From the NCBI GenBank assembly GCA_000934455.1, contig KN894068.1, forward strand, positions 1 through 28,749: a stretch of 28,749 nt of DNA. Direction: 5' to 3'. The notes beneath the pieces are model-generated. The model was not told where the DNA came from. It saw only the letters and a program-made list of their open reading frames with translations, and did no database searches. Origin of the DNA: Apostichopus parvimensis. Taxonomy: Eukaryota; Echinodermata; Holothuroidea; Aspidochirotida; Stichopodidae. Numbering within the stretch: position 1 is the stretch's first letter; every line of letters starts with the position of its first letter. Below are positions 1-11,659 of this stretch, piece after piece. The position numbers and the translations under genes are program-made.

Positions 1-3000
1 CCCCCCCCACCCCTACAAAAAACTTGACCTAATATTTTCAACTATGTGTACCTGGAAAAGCCTTTAAAAAGGTTGGCTTCATCAAAGCTGAACTCCCTAA
101 ACAATAGACAGTAATAAACATCTTACTCGGAAATTATACTGTGGTACTTCTTTTGTTTTATTCAAATGAATGCAGAAGGCAACGTTTCGTAAATGATATC
201 AGATACAATATGAACCCTTGTAATCCATAATGCATCCATCCCTTCCTCGACCTTGAATTATTTTATTTTTCATTCTGATTTATTTTTTTTATTTTTTTTT
301 ATTTATTTTTTTCTTCTTCTACTTTACATACTCTTACATTAACAGCGCCAACAAGAATTACTGAACTCTTCAACCAGGTCTTTCCTTCCTGACAAAAACA
401 CAATTTAGTGCAAAGAGGCAAATCTTGTCTTGGTCTGGATATTCTGCTGAGAAGCAAATTACGGTGAAAAGACTCGAGACGGGTCAAATAGATGGAGGGT
501 CATGAAAAAAAATACGAGGTAACGACGAACCTGCAAGAGAGATATGCCACCGAAGCTTAGAGTCAATTAATAGAGGAATTAAAATCGGATGTGTAATTGA
601 AGTAGGCAGGTAGGTATTGTATCACGTTCGTTCAAATATCTACAAAAATTTGGCATACATTTCGAGATGATGCCTGATAATTAAAGAGTTGAGCTTATTC
701 ATCGATGATAAAGAACTCTAGCAGCACATGAAGCAACATGACTCAACATGCAAAGGACTGCCACTCACTCACATCTACGTCAAAAGAGAAGGGGGGGGGG
801 GAGAAGTTTGGAGAGAAAAACGAGAAGAACATTTAAATAGGAAAAGGAAATCGCTAAGGTGGTTGCTAGGGAATACATGAGTTGATCATGAGACAAGACA
901 TGTCCATGCTTGTTTTAGTAGGCACGTAGAATGCAGAGAGAGTCACGCCACTGCGCAAAGGCCGTGTTCCCCTTCAGCCTTGGCAAGGTTACAGATAAAT
1001 GAGGCTCTCCTCTCTCTCCTCTCTCTCGCTCTTTCTCTCCGACAGTATGCAGGAGAATCATCTCATCGAATCATTTTTACATCCAGGGCAGCAGCGTTGC
1101 TTACATCATCAAAATCAATAGAAAAACTCAAGCATGATTAAAAAGTTCAACGATACTAGAGGTTGGATGGAGTGAGTGAGTGGCGAGATCACAACCCTGG
1201 ATGGATTGCAGCCCACAAAAAAAAAGGGAGGGAGGAAGGGAGAGAAAGAGAGAGAGGAGAAAATTAGGGGGGAGGTGGGTATGGTGCAGGTTTTGATATA
1301 GCTAGGCTAGTGGAAGTAACCATAAATGCAATTATTCTCCTGGTCAGTTTTTAAGATGTTGCAAATCACTCACAAAATCAAACTAAAGAAGAAGAAAAAA
1401 AGGTCGCCGTTGTGATACAGAGAAAGGTAAAAATTTAAGAGACCTATGCACAGTGACAAGGCTAATGGTTATTCAACGGAATTGGTTAATTCGTGCGAAG
1501 AACACGTCGCCGAGAACCCGGCAGACGACTGCACCTGCTTTTAAGAAGTATTTGCAGACGACGAGGCAACACCTCGAAAAAAAAAAAACGATGAATGATG
1601 GGTTGTTTGCGCAAATAATTACCCCGTCTTGGATAAAGAGAGTATTTAGTGTTGTGAGAGTGTTTGATTTTATTATTTTTTTTTTTGGCGGTAAACGGTA
1701 CCTGGGTGATGTATGCATGCTGACACTCTCCCGTAATATTACAAACAGTATTTATTATCAACGAGAATGCAAACGTTAGGGCTCATCCGTCATAATAAAG
1801 GAGTCGCGAGCTGAACAATGTTACCATGCCAGGTTTGTTTATTCCTGATTAATCATTCCATGTATCAATATGTGGGGTCTGGAAACCACTCGCGTGATTT
1901 TCTCACCAAACGGCACAATCACTCTTTTTTTATGGATCTGATTGGAAAATTTTACACAAATTTTTGCTACTATCTCTTCACGCATGGAGATGATATTCGG
2001 TATATATGTAATTTAAGGTGAAGATTTGAACTTAAAGGGATACCGCGGTGGATTCAAATTTTAGCGATCCGATCAAGATTATCGAGCATTAACAAGATTG
2101 ACCAAAAAGTGTGATTGCAAATTAAATCCCCGAACTTGAGATGGAACAATTGACAAGAAGACATGCTTTTTAATATTTACCTCATTTCATTGAAATAAAT
2201 ACCGAATAACAGCAAATTCATTTGATTCTGAAAAAAATTTGCTGGCAAAATAGTCGTTTTTTCCTCTCAATTTTCTATCGCCACATGCTTGTACCGACCA
2301 ACACTGAACCAAAACATACTGACCAAAAGTTCAAACTGATTTTTAGATAACTGATCATTTTAGAGCTAATGTAAGAAGTTAATTGAACAGTTGTTAATTA
2401 AACAAGTGCATTCGTAATGGACTTTTGACACAAAAAAAAAAACCTTCAAATTTGACTCAAAGATGTTGCTTTAAGGAGATGCGACGGGTTTAGGAAGATA
2501 TTTACTTGCTTCCTGGAAGGAAAGAAAAAAGCAAAAAAGGAACTTTTACTGAAGCTCATGATCCACAAATTAAGTTTGGTCTAAATGCATACAAATTAAG
2601 GGTAGCTATGTAAAACAAACCAACTTGTTATGATATATATGTAGGTCACCGACCGACGAGTTAATGAAATTGACCTCATAATTCTACATTCCTGTGAGAG
2701 GGATTTTGAATAGCAATATTAAATGTTTTCATGATGCTCATCCCCAAATTAAAATGTTGGTGTAAAGGCACCGAAGACTAAAAGTTCTAAGGAAACTATT
2801 TGTTTGAAACCCAAATTGAGTTTATAAACAATAACAATTTCTAAATCCCTACACTAACCGACCGATGATATAGTGATAATGAAGCTGTTGGCGGCAAGAC
2901 CTTAAAATGACTCGACATTCTGCAAAAACTGAAAATAAAACAAATTAATGTATGACATTAAATATGAAGGTCTGCCTACAAACCTTCCAGCCTTTCTGTT

Positions 3001-3774
3001 CTTATTTGCAAGTCTTTCATCTATATTTTGGTAGAAATTACCAACCATTGAGGCTTTTAGACACTGAATTACATCCGTCAGTTCTTGGAGAGTTTACAAA
3101 TGTACTTAGTTACTAGTTTTTAGTTAGAGTACTTAGTTAAACATGAGGAATACCAACAGGGTAAATATTCTTTAATAATTAAAGGCCTAACAGATCAGAC
3201 CTCACGCTGGGTGTGCAGCACTAGAACAAGATACACTAATCTCAGACCGCAAGTGCATCTACTGTACATGGACCCTATGCCTGACATATGGAAACGTTTG
3301 CTCTATAAACGGCCCGTTTTTGGAGAATTAAATGCTGTTGTTTACGCACAGGAAGCGTTGCGGTTTTCACTCTCCGAAATTGCTGTGAGAGCACTGCACA
3401 CTGTGCTGTGTTCAGATTAGCCGCTTAAAGGAGGACCTCACAAATTTCTTACGATGCTTTTGATTTGCTGGTGAAAAGTACGAGCCTTAATATTGACCAA
3501 TCAAGTCGAAGTTTACATCACTAGAGAGATGAGTCAACAGACGAGTGCTACACTTTGAAAGTTATGAAAAGAGTTAGCGCAAAATGTGCTTATTTTATAG
3601 CGATATTTGCTGCGTAAAAATGTGTTTTGTGCCAAGTTCCGCAAAGATTCCATATGTATCAGACCTCCAGCTCTTTATCACCAGAACAGGAAGTTGAAGG
3701 TTGCTTTGTACTAGAAGAATAGGCACGGAACGATAAGCCGTTTCCTTATGTTTCTATTGTGTCAGTTTACTCCT
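1..3774. other. Non-coding AT-rich stretch
   Basis: I see no convincing gene here. The region holds simple-sequence tracts: a C run at the very start, a T-rich tract around 280-315, a G run near 790-800, a polypyrimidine CT tract near 1005-1040 and a purine-rich GGGAGG/GAGA tract around 1225-1280. Open frames on both strands are short and low in complexity. The open frame at 3211-3420 (69 codons, plus) is not recognisable and has no clear splice sites. Confidence 0.6.
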
Positions 3775-3837
3775 TTAAACGACAGCGATGGATGCGAAAG
3801 CTTTCAGCTGATCCCCCCGGTCAACCCCAAGCTGCGC
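3775..3837 (-). CDS. Possible terminal coding exon, unknown protein
   Basis: On the minus strand an acceptor-like site ending in AACACAG is followed at 3837 by 20 open codons that read AQLGVDRGDQLKAFASIAVV and then TAA (3775-3777). The composition is protein-like and more GC-rich than its surroundings. The polypyrimidine tract is weak, and I find no AATAAA shortly downstream, so the 3' end is unsupported. I do not recognise the peptide. It lies on the same strand as the kinase gene about 9.4 kb upstream of it in window coordinates, so it could be that gene's last exon, but nothing links them directly. A chance open stretch is quite possible. Confidence 0.22.
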   Translation of the reverse strand, partial: AQLGVDRGDQLKAFASIAVV

Positions 3838-5392
3838 CTGTGTTACAAATTAAACACAGAGCACGAGGTCTGATCCTACCTTGATCCTAGTCTATCGCGG
3901 GGGTTCATATTGCGGGGTTCTGATCTGAATATATACACTAGTACAGTACAGCACTGGGGTAAACACCTCGCTCGCTGTCTAATGTAAATGGGGCCTCACA
4001 TGTCTAGACCCTCATGAAAACAAGACCTCAATCAACGGCCGATGTAACTCAGCATGTCCCATTCCTATGCAACAAATTCACACTACAATTTGCACTACAA
4101 TAATAAAATCATGCATTAACACTAAATGCATTGGAAGATCAGTGTATGCATCATACACAACCTTGTACTCAAGCATCAATCTTACAGTTATAAATATATA
4201 AGCTACCAAAATCTGTAAAAAAAAAAGCCTGCTTCTTCTTTCATAATTTTTTGGCCATATAATCAGTCATGCTCTGCATGAGGCCCTAATCAGCTATGGG
4301 GAACTTCCCTCCATCCCCCTGCCCCCCCCCCCACCCACTTACAACTTTTCAATTGTGCTCACTATTCTGAGGAAAACCACTGATTGACAGATGGAGCGAG
4401 CACCAAAGTCAATCTTTTGGTGCTGGGGTATGTTTTTCTTTCAATTCAATTCTCTCCCCCCCCCCCCCATTATAAATGAATAATTTTGACAGAAGATTGT
4501 TATACCAACTTCCATTATTGTTCGTAGTGGCCATTTTGTTTCCCATTTTACAAAAGTTTAGGCTCCCTTTAAAATGCTTACTTTTAAAGCCCTTCAATAC
4601 TTCCAGGGTTAAAATAATGCGACGGTAGATTAGTCTCTTCATCACAGCCTTTTAAATATACAGGTAGATAACCTTTCTCCTTTTTATCAAAAGACAACTT
4701 TGACGACAAAAAAAAGAGAAAAGGGTGAAAATTCACTTTTCCAAGCAATTTATGAAACCAATATTTCACAGTCCAATACCTGCTAACGGTGACTGTAAAA
4801 ATTAATGATTTTTAACTAAGTGCATCAGATTTTAAGTGCTTAGACCCCTGGTACGGCTAAGATACTGATTTGTAGGACTTAAAGAGATACATACATTATT
4901 AACGATAGTCAACTTTACATATATAAGCACTATTTGATGTTTCAAAATGTTTCAGAAATGAAACTGGTATATCACTTTCTTGGCAAGTCAAAAAAGGAAG
5001 CTTTTGAAGAATATGATTTTAAAGAAGAGGTTAACAGATATCATAAACCTAGTATAATCGATTGATACAGTTATGGTAAACTTTTTTAGTACCTTAAAGG
5101 ATGACGGTAGGCTATTAAAGCTCATCAAATTTCAATGTGGACTTTTAGTAGAGAAGGCTATCTTTCTAATATACCACTTTTAATTTTTGAGATAATACCC
5201 TTTAAAAGTCCTTAAAAAGTAATTGCCTATAATGTTGGCATGTTATATAAAAGGATTTGCATCACAATTGAACTGTCCAATTCCTAAATGACCAAAAAAG
5301 CTAGACTAGGCTGGATTTACATAATGCAATGAAACTGTTGTATATTGTCTTATGATAAATGTTGACATCTTGCCTTGAATACTAAGTTCTGT
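3838..5392. other. Non-coding stretch with poly-C runs
   Basis: No gene is seen. Poly-C runs of about ten or more occur near 4322-4332 and 4457-4468, and a further one lies near 5632-5642, just past this stretch. Such runs recur across the window (also near 11181) and are prone to length errors in assemblies. The rest is AT-rich with no open frame that looks coding. Confidence 0.55.
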
Positions 5393-5505
5393 TATGACAA
5401 CGAGGATCTTCGGTGTTTTCCACTGAGGGCGCTGTCATATCCATCCTAACAGAGCTGCGACATCGACGGTCTGCGGTCACGTGATTGTGAGTGCCATTTT
5501 GAATC
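5393..5505. promoter_or_regulatory. Possible promoter-like motif cluster
   Basis: This block is visibly more GC-rich and CpG-rich than its AT-rich neighbours. It contains a perfect E-box CACGTG at 5478-5483 in the context GGTCACGTGATT, as bound by USF/TFE-type bHLH factors. A GCCATTTTG at 5493-5501 resembles a YY1-type site on the opposite strand. A CCACTGAGGGCGCTG near 5419-5433 resembles the CTCF core but is one base short. No start exon can be assigned on either side. The call rests on motif clustering only. Confidence 0.25.
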
Positions 5506-5743
5506 CGTTTAAGAGTTCTATACCGACGATTGACTGTAGTTAAACACTACCAAAGTGGGTTGCCATTGGCGTTAAATGTTCCGAAAAATTTATAATTCAT
5601 GTCTTTGCCAAAAATGAGGTCATCCCCTCCAACCCCCCCCCCCACCTCTTCCGCATAGCTGCGATTAAAAATTATATTAACTTATGAATGTAAATAAAAT
5701 TAATAAATACTTTAATATATTTGTGGAATCGTGACTCACATAC

Positions 5744-5859
5744 GGGAGACAAGTGATCGGAAAACACCTCCAGTGTCACAAGGCCCATGAATTCTGATAT
5801 TTTTTGGGAAGGGCCAGAGGCGAATGAAGATTTTGATAAGGGACCTCCAGTGGACTGCA
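5744..5859 (-). CDS. Possible internal exon, unknown protein
   Basis: A minus-strand segment of 116 nt lies between an acceptor-like TATCTCAG and a donor-like CCC|GTATGTGAG. Only one frame is fully open. It reads 38 codons with a serine-rich start (STGGPLSKSSFASGPSQK) and an end GLVTLEVFSDHLSP, finishing in phase 0. The wording looks protein-like and the base composition is higher in GC than the flanks. The polypyrimidine tract is weak, being AT-rich. I do not recognise a family. It could belong to the minus-strand kinase gene or to another gene, or be spurious. Confidence 0.25.
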
Positions 5860-5925
5860 CTGAGATATACTATACTATACATTTTTACATATATATACAT
5901 GATTGATTCCAATGAAATGGGCATG

Positions 5926-5983
5926 GCAACAACAACCCTACAACAACAACAACAACCACACAACAACAACAACAACAACAACA
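5926..5983 (+). repeat. (CAA)n microsatellite
   Basis: A run of CAA units with two small interruptions (ACCCTA and CCACA). On the minus strand it would read TTG repeats. Confidence 0.9.
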
Positions 5984-7246
5984 ATTATTGAGTTAAGAAA
6001 GTAGCAGCTTTCAAATTGCAAGACTCTCAAGTTTGAAAACTTCTATTGAGTTTATTCTGATATCTGTGAGTATATTTCTAGGGGATCAATATTTCAAATA
6101 TTTTTTTGTTTTCTGTAACATGAATGTTTCAAAGGAATGTTGTACAGCCACGTTCCTAGCATGCCAACCATGCATAAGTCTATATACCCTCTCACACTTT
6201 TTCCTTTCCTTTCCTTTCATTTTAATTCTTTTCTTCCTTCTTCTTTTCATTCTCATATTTTTGTCTCCGTTCGGTACTTTCGAATGTTTATTACTCACTC
6301 CGTCTAAATGCAAGTAATTGTTCGTTTCACTACGTTATAATTTAATCTCGCTAATTAGTTGGACCTATAAGCAACATAGGTATGTTTCAATCTTTGACTC
6401 ACTGAGATAAAATGCTACAGCTTAATACCTAGCTTTCATAAAAGCTTTACTTAATTCGCTCGTAATTTGCAATTTAAACATTCTTTCATATTTATCTAAT
6501 GGTGTCCTATTACTGCAACTCAGCAAGGTTCTATAATTTGTTTTCATTCAAGTACAAGCTGTATTATTACTTTTGATATGATATTAAAACTCCACACTCA
6601 AATTTCACAGATACATATATATGTATTAAACTTTCTGTTATTCCCTTTCTGGTAACTTGAAACGTATAGTCAACGCTCGCATTCTTTTCATGATTCAAGG
6701 TTATCGTGAACTTGAGAACTATATCTGTACAAGGTTTGCTAACAATTTAGGTCTCTCTGTCAAAATTTACAAGTCGTTCACTTTTTTTTAAACATTTAGC
6801 GAGATGATTTAAATGAGGATACTGGAGTTACACTACTATAGGCATATAAAACAAAAAATTTAAAAATGTTGTAGGAAGCAGAAATAAATGGAGATTTCAA
6901 TGACATTAGTTGAGTTTGGTCTAATCTTTTTAGAATTTGACGTTCTAATTTATTTTTTACAATTAATATATTGTCTACAAGGTTGCTATGTACAGGCTGA
7001 CATCTGCTGACATTTGACCTAGTAACCTGCGTCCCAAAACGATAGGGTGTGCCTACTCAGTATGTGTATATATTTCCCTCAAATTTAAGATATTGTGTTT
7101 ACAAGCAGACATCACAGACATATCTACACACACACATACACGCACACGCATATATTCACCCATGCTAAAAATTACATACTTGAGTTTGATGCACCATATT
7201 GAAACATTAGACGTTCTTAATTTCATCATTTTTGCATAATTTCTAC
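5984..7246. other. Non-coding AT-rich stretch
   Basis: No gene is seen. A pyrimidine-rich segment with repeated CTTTC/TTCTT units lies around 6200-6260 and produces overlapping open frames on both strands that are only low-complexity sequence. A CACACA-rich stretch lies at about 7120-7150. Confidence 0.5.
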
Positions 7247-7276
7247 ATTTGGACACCTGACATTTGGACACCTGAC
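7247..7276 (+). repeat. Perfect 15-bp tandem duplication
   Basis: The unit ATTTGGACACCTGAC is present twice back to back with no mismatch, directly before the SINE head that begins near 7281. It may be a slippage product or an insertion-associated duplication. Confidence 0.9.
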
Positions 7277-7280
7277 AATT

Positions 7281-7465
7281 GTGGAGTGTTAGCTCAGGGG
7301 TTAATGCAGGTGTCTTTCAATCATAAGGTCCCGAGTTCGAGTCACTCCCAGATTAATGTATGTCGTCCAGTTACAGAGTTGTTGACAATTGACAATTCAT
7401 GATTTGCGAGTTTCTGCTTGCAGGAGGATCTAAAATACATACATACATATATACATACATTACAT
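7281..7465 (+). mobile_element. tRNA-derived SINE
   Basis: The head has Pol III internal promoter boxes: an A-box-like TTAGCTCAGGGG at 7289-7300 and a B-box-like GAGTTCGAGTC at 7333-7343. Their spacing matches a tRNA. GGAGTG near 7283-7288 can pair with CACTCC at 7343-7348 as a remnant acceptor stem, while the D and T stems are degenerate. A unique body of about 85 bp follows and ends in an ACAT/ACATA-rich simple tail around 7435-7465, as many SINEs do. The exact 3' end is uncertain. No clear target-site duplication was seen. Confidence 0.65.
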
Positions 7466-10400
7466 ACTGCATATGCATTGAAATGCTGCCTAAAATTCAG
7501 TAAAAGATTATGTATGAGACCAGTAGGGAACCACCTAAGTTGTATTAAAGTAAACACTCCACATGTAGAGACCATCGTAGCCATGGAAACATTAAGTCGC
7601 CATAGAAAGTCGGGTGGCAGACAACGTGACCAAGAAAAGAACCGTTCCACACAATTAGTTGAAAATTACATCTGAATTATCTTGTCCCTCACTCAAGCTA
7701 AGGTTTGTGGAATGGTACCTACAGAATTTTAGACTGAGTTCTTCCCTGAAGTGGATCTCAGTAGGTAGTCTGTGATGTCATAAAGGCACCTATGTCTTCC
7801 AAAGCTTAACTTTTCTATTATAATCATCCTGTTAATTATTCTTCCAACCTGATACATTTGGACTGTTTGCTTAAAGCAGTCCATGATCTCTACATTTATG
7901 ATTTCATCAATTATGCCATATTTTCTTTGTAGAAATATTGTTTTTACACTGTGAATATTCATTGTGAGCTAAATATTGTAAAGTAAAACAAAAATATCTG
8001 AGTTGAATTGATGTAATGACATCATGCACTCTCCAGTTGCCATATATGCATTCACGAAATACCACGACATATAAAGGAAAAAAATTTGTATCTTCGCCAT
8101 GCTTGTATGCTATGAGGATGTGGTTTTTGACATAGAAATGCGAAAAAAAAAGGAGTTTTTATTAAGCGATCGACTCCATGTACCTGAATATTTCTTTAAC
8201 ATACTTACGTCATTAGTTAGCGTTCTACAAATAAAGAAGTGCTTACTCACATATTTGGTAAACTTTGCCAGTGAATAATTTTCTGTGTTCTATAATGTCC
8301 TTTTATTTAACACTAACTGCAGAAACTTACAATAGTTAGACCATTTGCAGAATATTGATCCATTGATCAAGTTTATATTCCATTAAATTTAATATTTTGT
8401 TGAAAACTGATTTTATAATCATTTTATAAAAGGACTCTGTCGGAAAATATGTATTTTAACGTTGTTCATAGCAAGGCTAAACCGATATCTTGAAATGAAC
8501 ATGAATAATTCAGCAGTTGACTAAAGTATGTTTTATTGTTTCACTTTACTCGTCTCATCATTCTACAAGCTGATAATCAATATACTGATCGTTTTATAAC
8601 TTCACCGCAAAAATTGCTACCTTTGAGAGCATCTCAACATTTTCGCGGCAACTTCGTTTCCATCAAAAACAATGGAATGGTGCATTTACGCTTTTCCGTC
8701 TAATACGCACATACACAATGCACGTGTCATGTCCCAAGGTTATGTTAGCTGCGCATATTTTGTTATATATTTTTAATTTTATTTCAGCTCTTTTAAATAT
8801 TGATGCATCTCTTGTTGATGAGATGGCATTAAATCGATAAAATGTGAATGAATATCTGAAAACACAAATCAAGTTCACCCATGCTGGATTGATCCAATCA
8901 GCTGGTTTGCAATACTTAGCAACGGCACAAAGAAAATTTTAATCAAAACCGATATGAATATCGCCCCCCTCTGCGGAACTTAAAAAAGTCATCAGAGAAA
9001 CAATCTGCGGAAAATGCGGCTTGATTAAAAGACGTGAAATCAAAAAGTAAAAGAGAAAAGAAGATTAAATTAGGTTACTAGATCAAGGATAGATCGCTTT
9101 TGTGTTTGTTCTAGATATATTGTTTTATGTAAGGTTAACAAACTCGTTTCCAAATCTAAATTACAGGAAACGTAGCTATCCCTACCTAGTTCTACGCCAG
9201 TCTTTACCTCAGAGAAAGCCCTGGACACCACAGCGGCGACACAGAACGACGATGTCACCAGACTATAAATAGATTAATGACAGCCCCCTGGCTGGAGACT
9301 TCTGTAAAACTACATGAATGATGCAACATATCAACTCGTTTCTTTAAAGACTTTTCGAGTAAATCTGTTCCAATATTAGTTTCAAAATAGTACAACAAAG
9401 GAAAGGAGCTAGAGAGAGAGATGGGGTGGGGGGAGGGGGGGTCCTCCATGATGATGATGATTATGAAAAGGGGTTGCCAGGGTATCTTCTTATAAGAGAC
9501 AGAACAGGGCATAATCAAGGTGACTAATTCACTTTAAAACATTTTGAGTATTTTACGACAGTTTTCCTTCAACAACAGAAGAGCTGGAACATGAATTCTA
9601 TACATGTCAAAGATCTTGCTGGTCCTTTTCTCTTTCTCTTGAGTGTGTGTGTGGGGATTTTTTGTTTTGTTTTTATCTGGAGAAGGCTAATAGAAAGTGA
9701 CCCTTAGTGGAGAACACGAGGGCCTAACATACTTTTGGGGCAATTTTCTCAAATGTACAGTACCCAATATTACTCAAAACAAAGATTGTAAGTTATAAAG
9801 TAAGACACACGTTCTTTAAAGTAATTATTTTTTACCTACGAGAAGGTTTATGAGCAATTAACAAATGCATTAGACTTCGATCTAAGGGCTTGTCATCTCC
9901 TCGCACGGTCGACACTTTTTCATAGTAGTGCTACCACATTCAAAAGGCAAACAACAAACTCTTTTGGCTTTTTTCTTTTTCATTTTTGATGAAACTTGAC
10001 TTTATTTATGCTTATGATTATACAGTAGTTTTTTTTGGGTTTTTTTTTTGGGGGGGGGGGGTATTTATGTATCTAATATACTCAAATATTTATCAAAATC
10101 TGCTATATAATAACAATCTGTGACTAATAATGATATAAGCACATAAGCTGCTTTAACAGATGGAGGTTGGTAAATATTAATCGCATCCAGGAAAAAAAGA
10201 AAATGATCCCGATAGGCTTGGCATGATTTAAAATGATGAACTTTTTTGTTTTGTCATTTTTGGCTTTTTGTTATTTAGGACTCCCTATTACAGGTGGCAA
10301 CGAAAAGTGCAAACAAACTTACTGTTTTTTTTTTTATTTGGTCTTAGTGACGTCTATTTTTATGCAGCTGGGGGTGTCAAAATTGTTTTTTTCATTTTTT

Positions 10401-10892
10401 TCATTCTTTTTTTTAATAATAGTTTGACGGGACAAATACTTTGATCTGTTTACATGAAATTGAATTGGACTCTTCATTTATGGAACCATTCAAATATCTC
10501 TAAGAGCGATTAGATGGCATGCAACAGAACGATCAAACGGTCATTAATGAATGACCTGTACTTTCACCTCAAATCTTTTTAATCAGAGTCTGAAGCATAT
10601 TGTTTTATATATATTTTTTTATCAGTCCTTAAAATTGTCACAGTTAATACTAATGAACCTAATCCTCCGGCAAGGTTTGAGTCCCTCAAGAATTACGCTC
10701 CATGAACTTAACGGCTGTTTATCCACTTTGGTACTCCGTGTTATCCGCACGTAAAAATTACATTAAGAGTCATTAAAAAGTGCAGAATGTGGGGGGTTTA
10801 AAGGGAAACGAGGGGTTGGCTCCGTAAGAAAGATGCTTTCGCACTGCCGCGAGGGAGTAAAGCATAATTAACTTCTCTTTCTCTTTTTGCAG
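7466..10892. other. Non-coding stretch
   Basis: No gene is supported. There are a few exon-like fragments (see findings), a G-rich tract near 9423-9441, poly-G after poly-T near 10030-10062, and T-rich stretches around 10320-10420. The open frames are short and AT-biased. Confidence 0.5.
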
Positions 10893-11009
10893 CAGTTAAC
10901 AAACAGAATGGAAGGCGAAATGGATCGAGACGATGAAAAAGAAATAATTAACGCAGAATTTGATCATCAACCTCTCACGTTCATCCATCAGTTCACGTTG
11001 ATACCGTGA
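10893..11009 (+). CDS. Probable last coding exon of an unknown gene
   Basis: A strong acceptor (CTCTTTCTCTTTTTGCAG, ending at 10892) is followed by 38 open codons and TGA at 11007-11009. The peptide is acidic, then mixed. It begins QLTNRMEGEMDRDDEKE and ends HQPLTFIHQFTLIP, and I do not recognise it. The acceptor is a NAGNAG tandem (GCAGCAG), so the first residue Q may be included or skipped. A perfect AATAAA lies 50 nt after the stop, followed by a GT-rich stretch, which supports a real 3' end on the plus strand. An internal ATG at 10908 has a good context (A at -3, G at +4). A 34-residue small ORF starting there is therefore an alternative to a terminal exon. Upstream plus-strand exons were not identified. 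Confidence 0.5.
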   Translation, partial: QLTNRMEGEMDRDDEKEIINAEFDHQPLTFIHQFTLIP

Positions 11010-11058
11010 AGAGTTTTAGTCGCTGGTGTGCCATCAATGTTTATCATCATCTTAAATT

Positions 11059-11064
11059 AATAAA
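11059..11064 (+). terminator. Polyadenylation signal AATAAA
   Basis: The canonical hexamer lies 50 nt after the TGA of the plus-strand exon. A GTTGTTGT-containing downstream element follows it, so cleavage would be expected around 11075-11090. Confidence 0.55.
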
Positions 11065-11576
11065 GTTGTTGTAAAAACATCTGCTTGATATAAACGTTGA
11101 TCACAATGCCATATGTAAACAACCACTTTGTATGTATCATTTTAGCTAAATGGAACTAATAACTTTGACAGACTGCACATCCCCCCCCCCCCACCACTAC
11201 CACCCCTCTTCCTTGTTATGGCCTGTTACAATAGTCATGATGATACACTTCTCCTTATGCATAGACCACTTGAATTTGAAAGGGACGATAGGTGAATTGA
11301 TTTTATTTTTAAGATAAAAGTGATAGAACCCTAGTGCACAGCATGACAGGTAGCTAGCTCCCCTTGTTATATCCGAGAGCTAATTGTTGTTAACAAACTG
11401 CTTAACTCGTTGCAAACGACCAGGTGTAGGCAAGAAGTTAGAGGGTGTGACCTTTCTGAAAAGGATTCGGAGATAAACTTTGCGGAAGGGTGTTACAGTA
11501 GGAGAGTACAGTATTTGTCTGTTAACATCAAAAGAAAGCGAATATTACAAGAATAAAAAAGAAGCAAGAGGCAGTG

Positions 11577-11659
11577 AAAAAACTTCCAGCCTCCATCGGG
11601 ATTCGAACCCGGGCCTCCCGCTTTATATGCTGACACCCTAACCACTAGGCTATGGACGC
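11577..11659 (-). tRNA. tRNA-like unit with Pol III terminator (likely pseudogene or SINE head)
   Basis: Reading the minus strand from 11659, GCGTCCA (acceptor, 6 of 7 pairs with TGGAGGC) is followed by a D arm (GCCT pairing with GGGT), an anticodon arm with one mismatch, and a T arm with loop TTCGAAT and 4 of 5 stem pairs. The A box (TAGCCTAGTGG) and B box (GGTTCGAATCC) are very good. The tRNA part ends at 11589, and a T6 run at 11582-11577 gives a Pol III terminator. The anticodon would be AUA at 11626-11624, which is not a normal animal tRNA anticodon. This and the stem mismatches argue for a tRNA pseudogene or the head of a tRNA-SINE. The high box quality suggests it may still be transcribed. 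Confidence 0.6.

Noticed and set aside
3211..3420. Plus-strand 69-codon open frame
   Set aside because: Length is within chance expectation, the peptide is not recognised and there is no supporting signal.
9753..9788. 27-nt plus-strand microexon candidate (acceptor GTACAG, donor GTAAGT)
   Set aside because: The polypyrimidine tract is weak, and such pairs are expected by chance at this window size.
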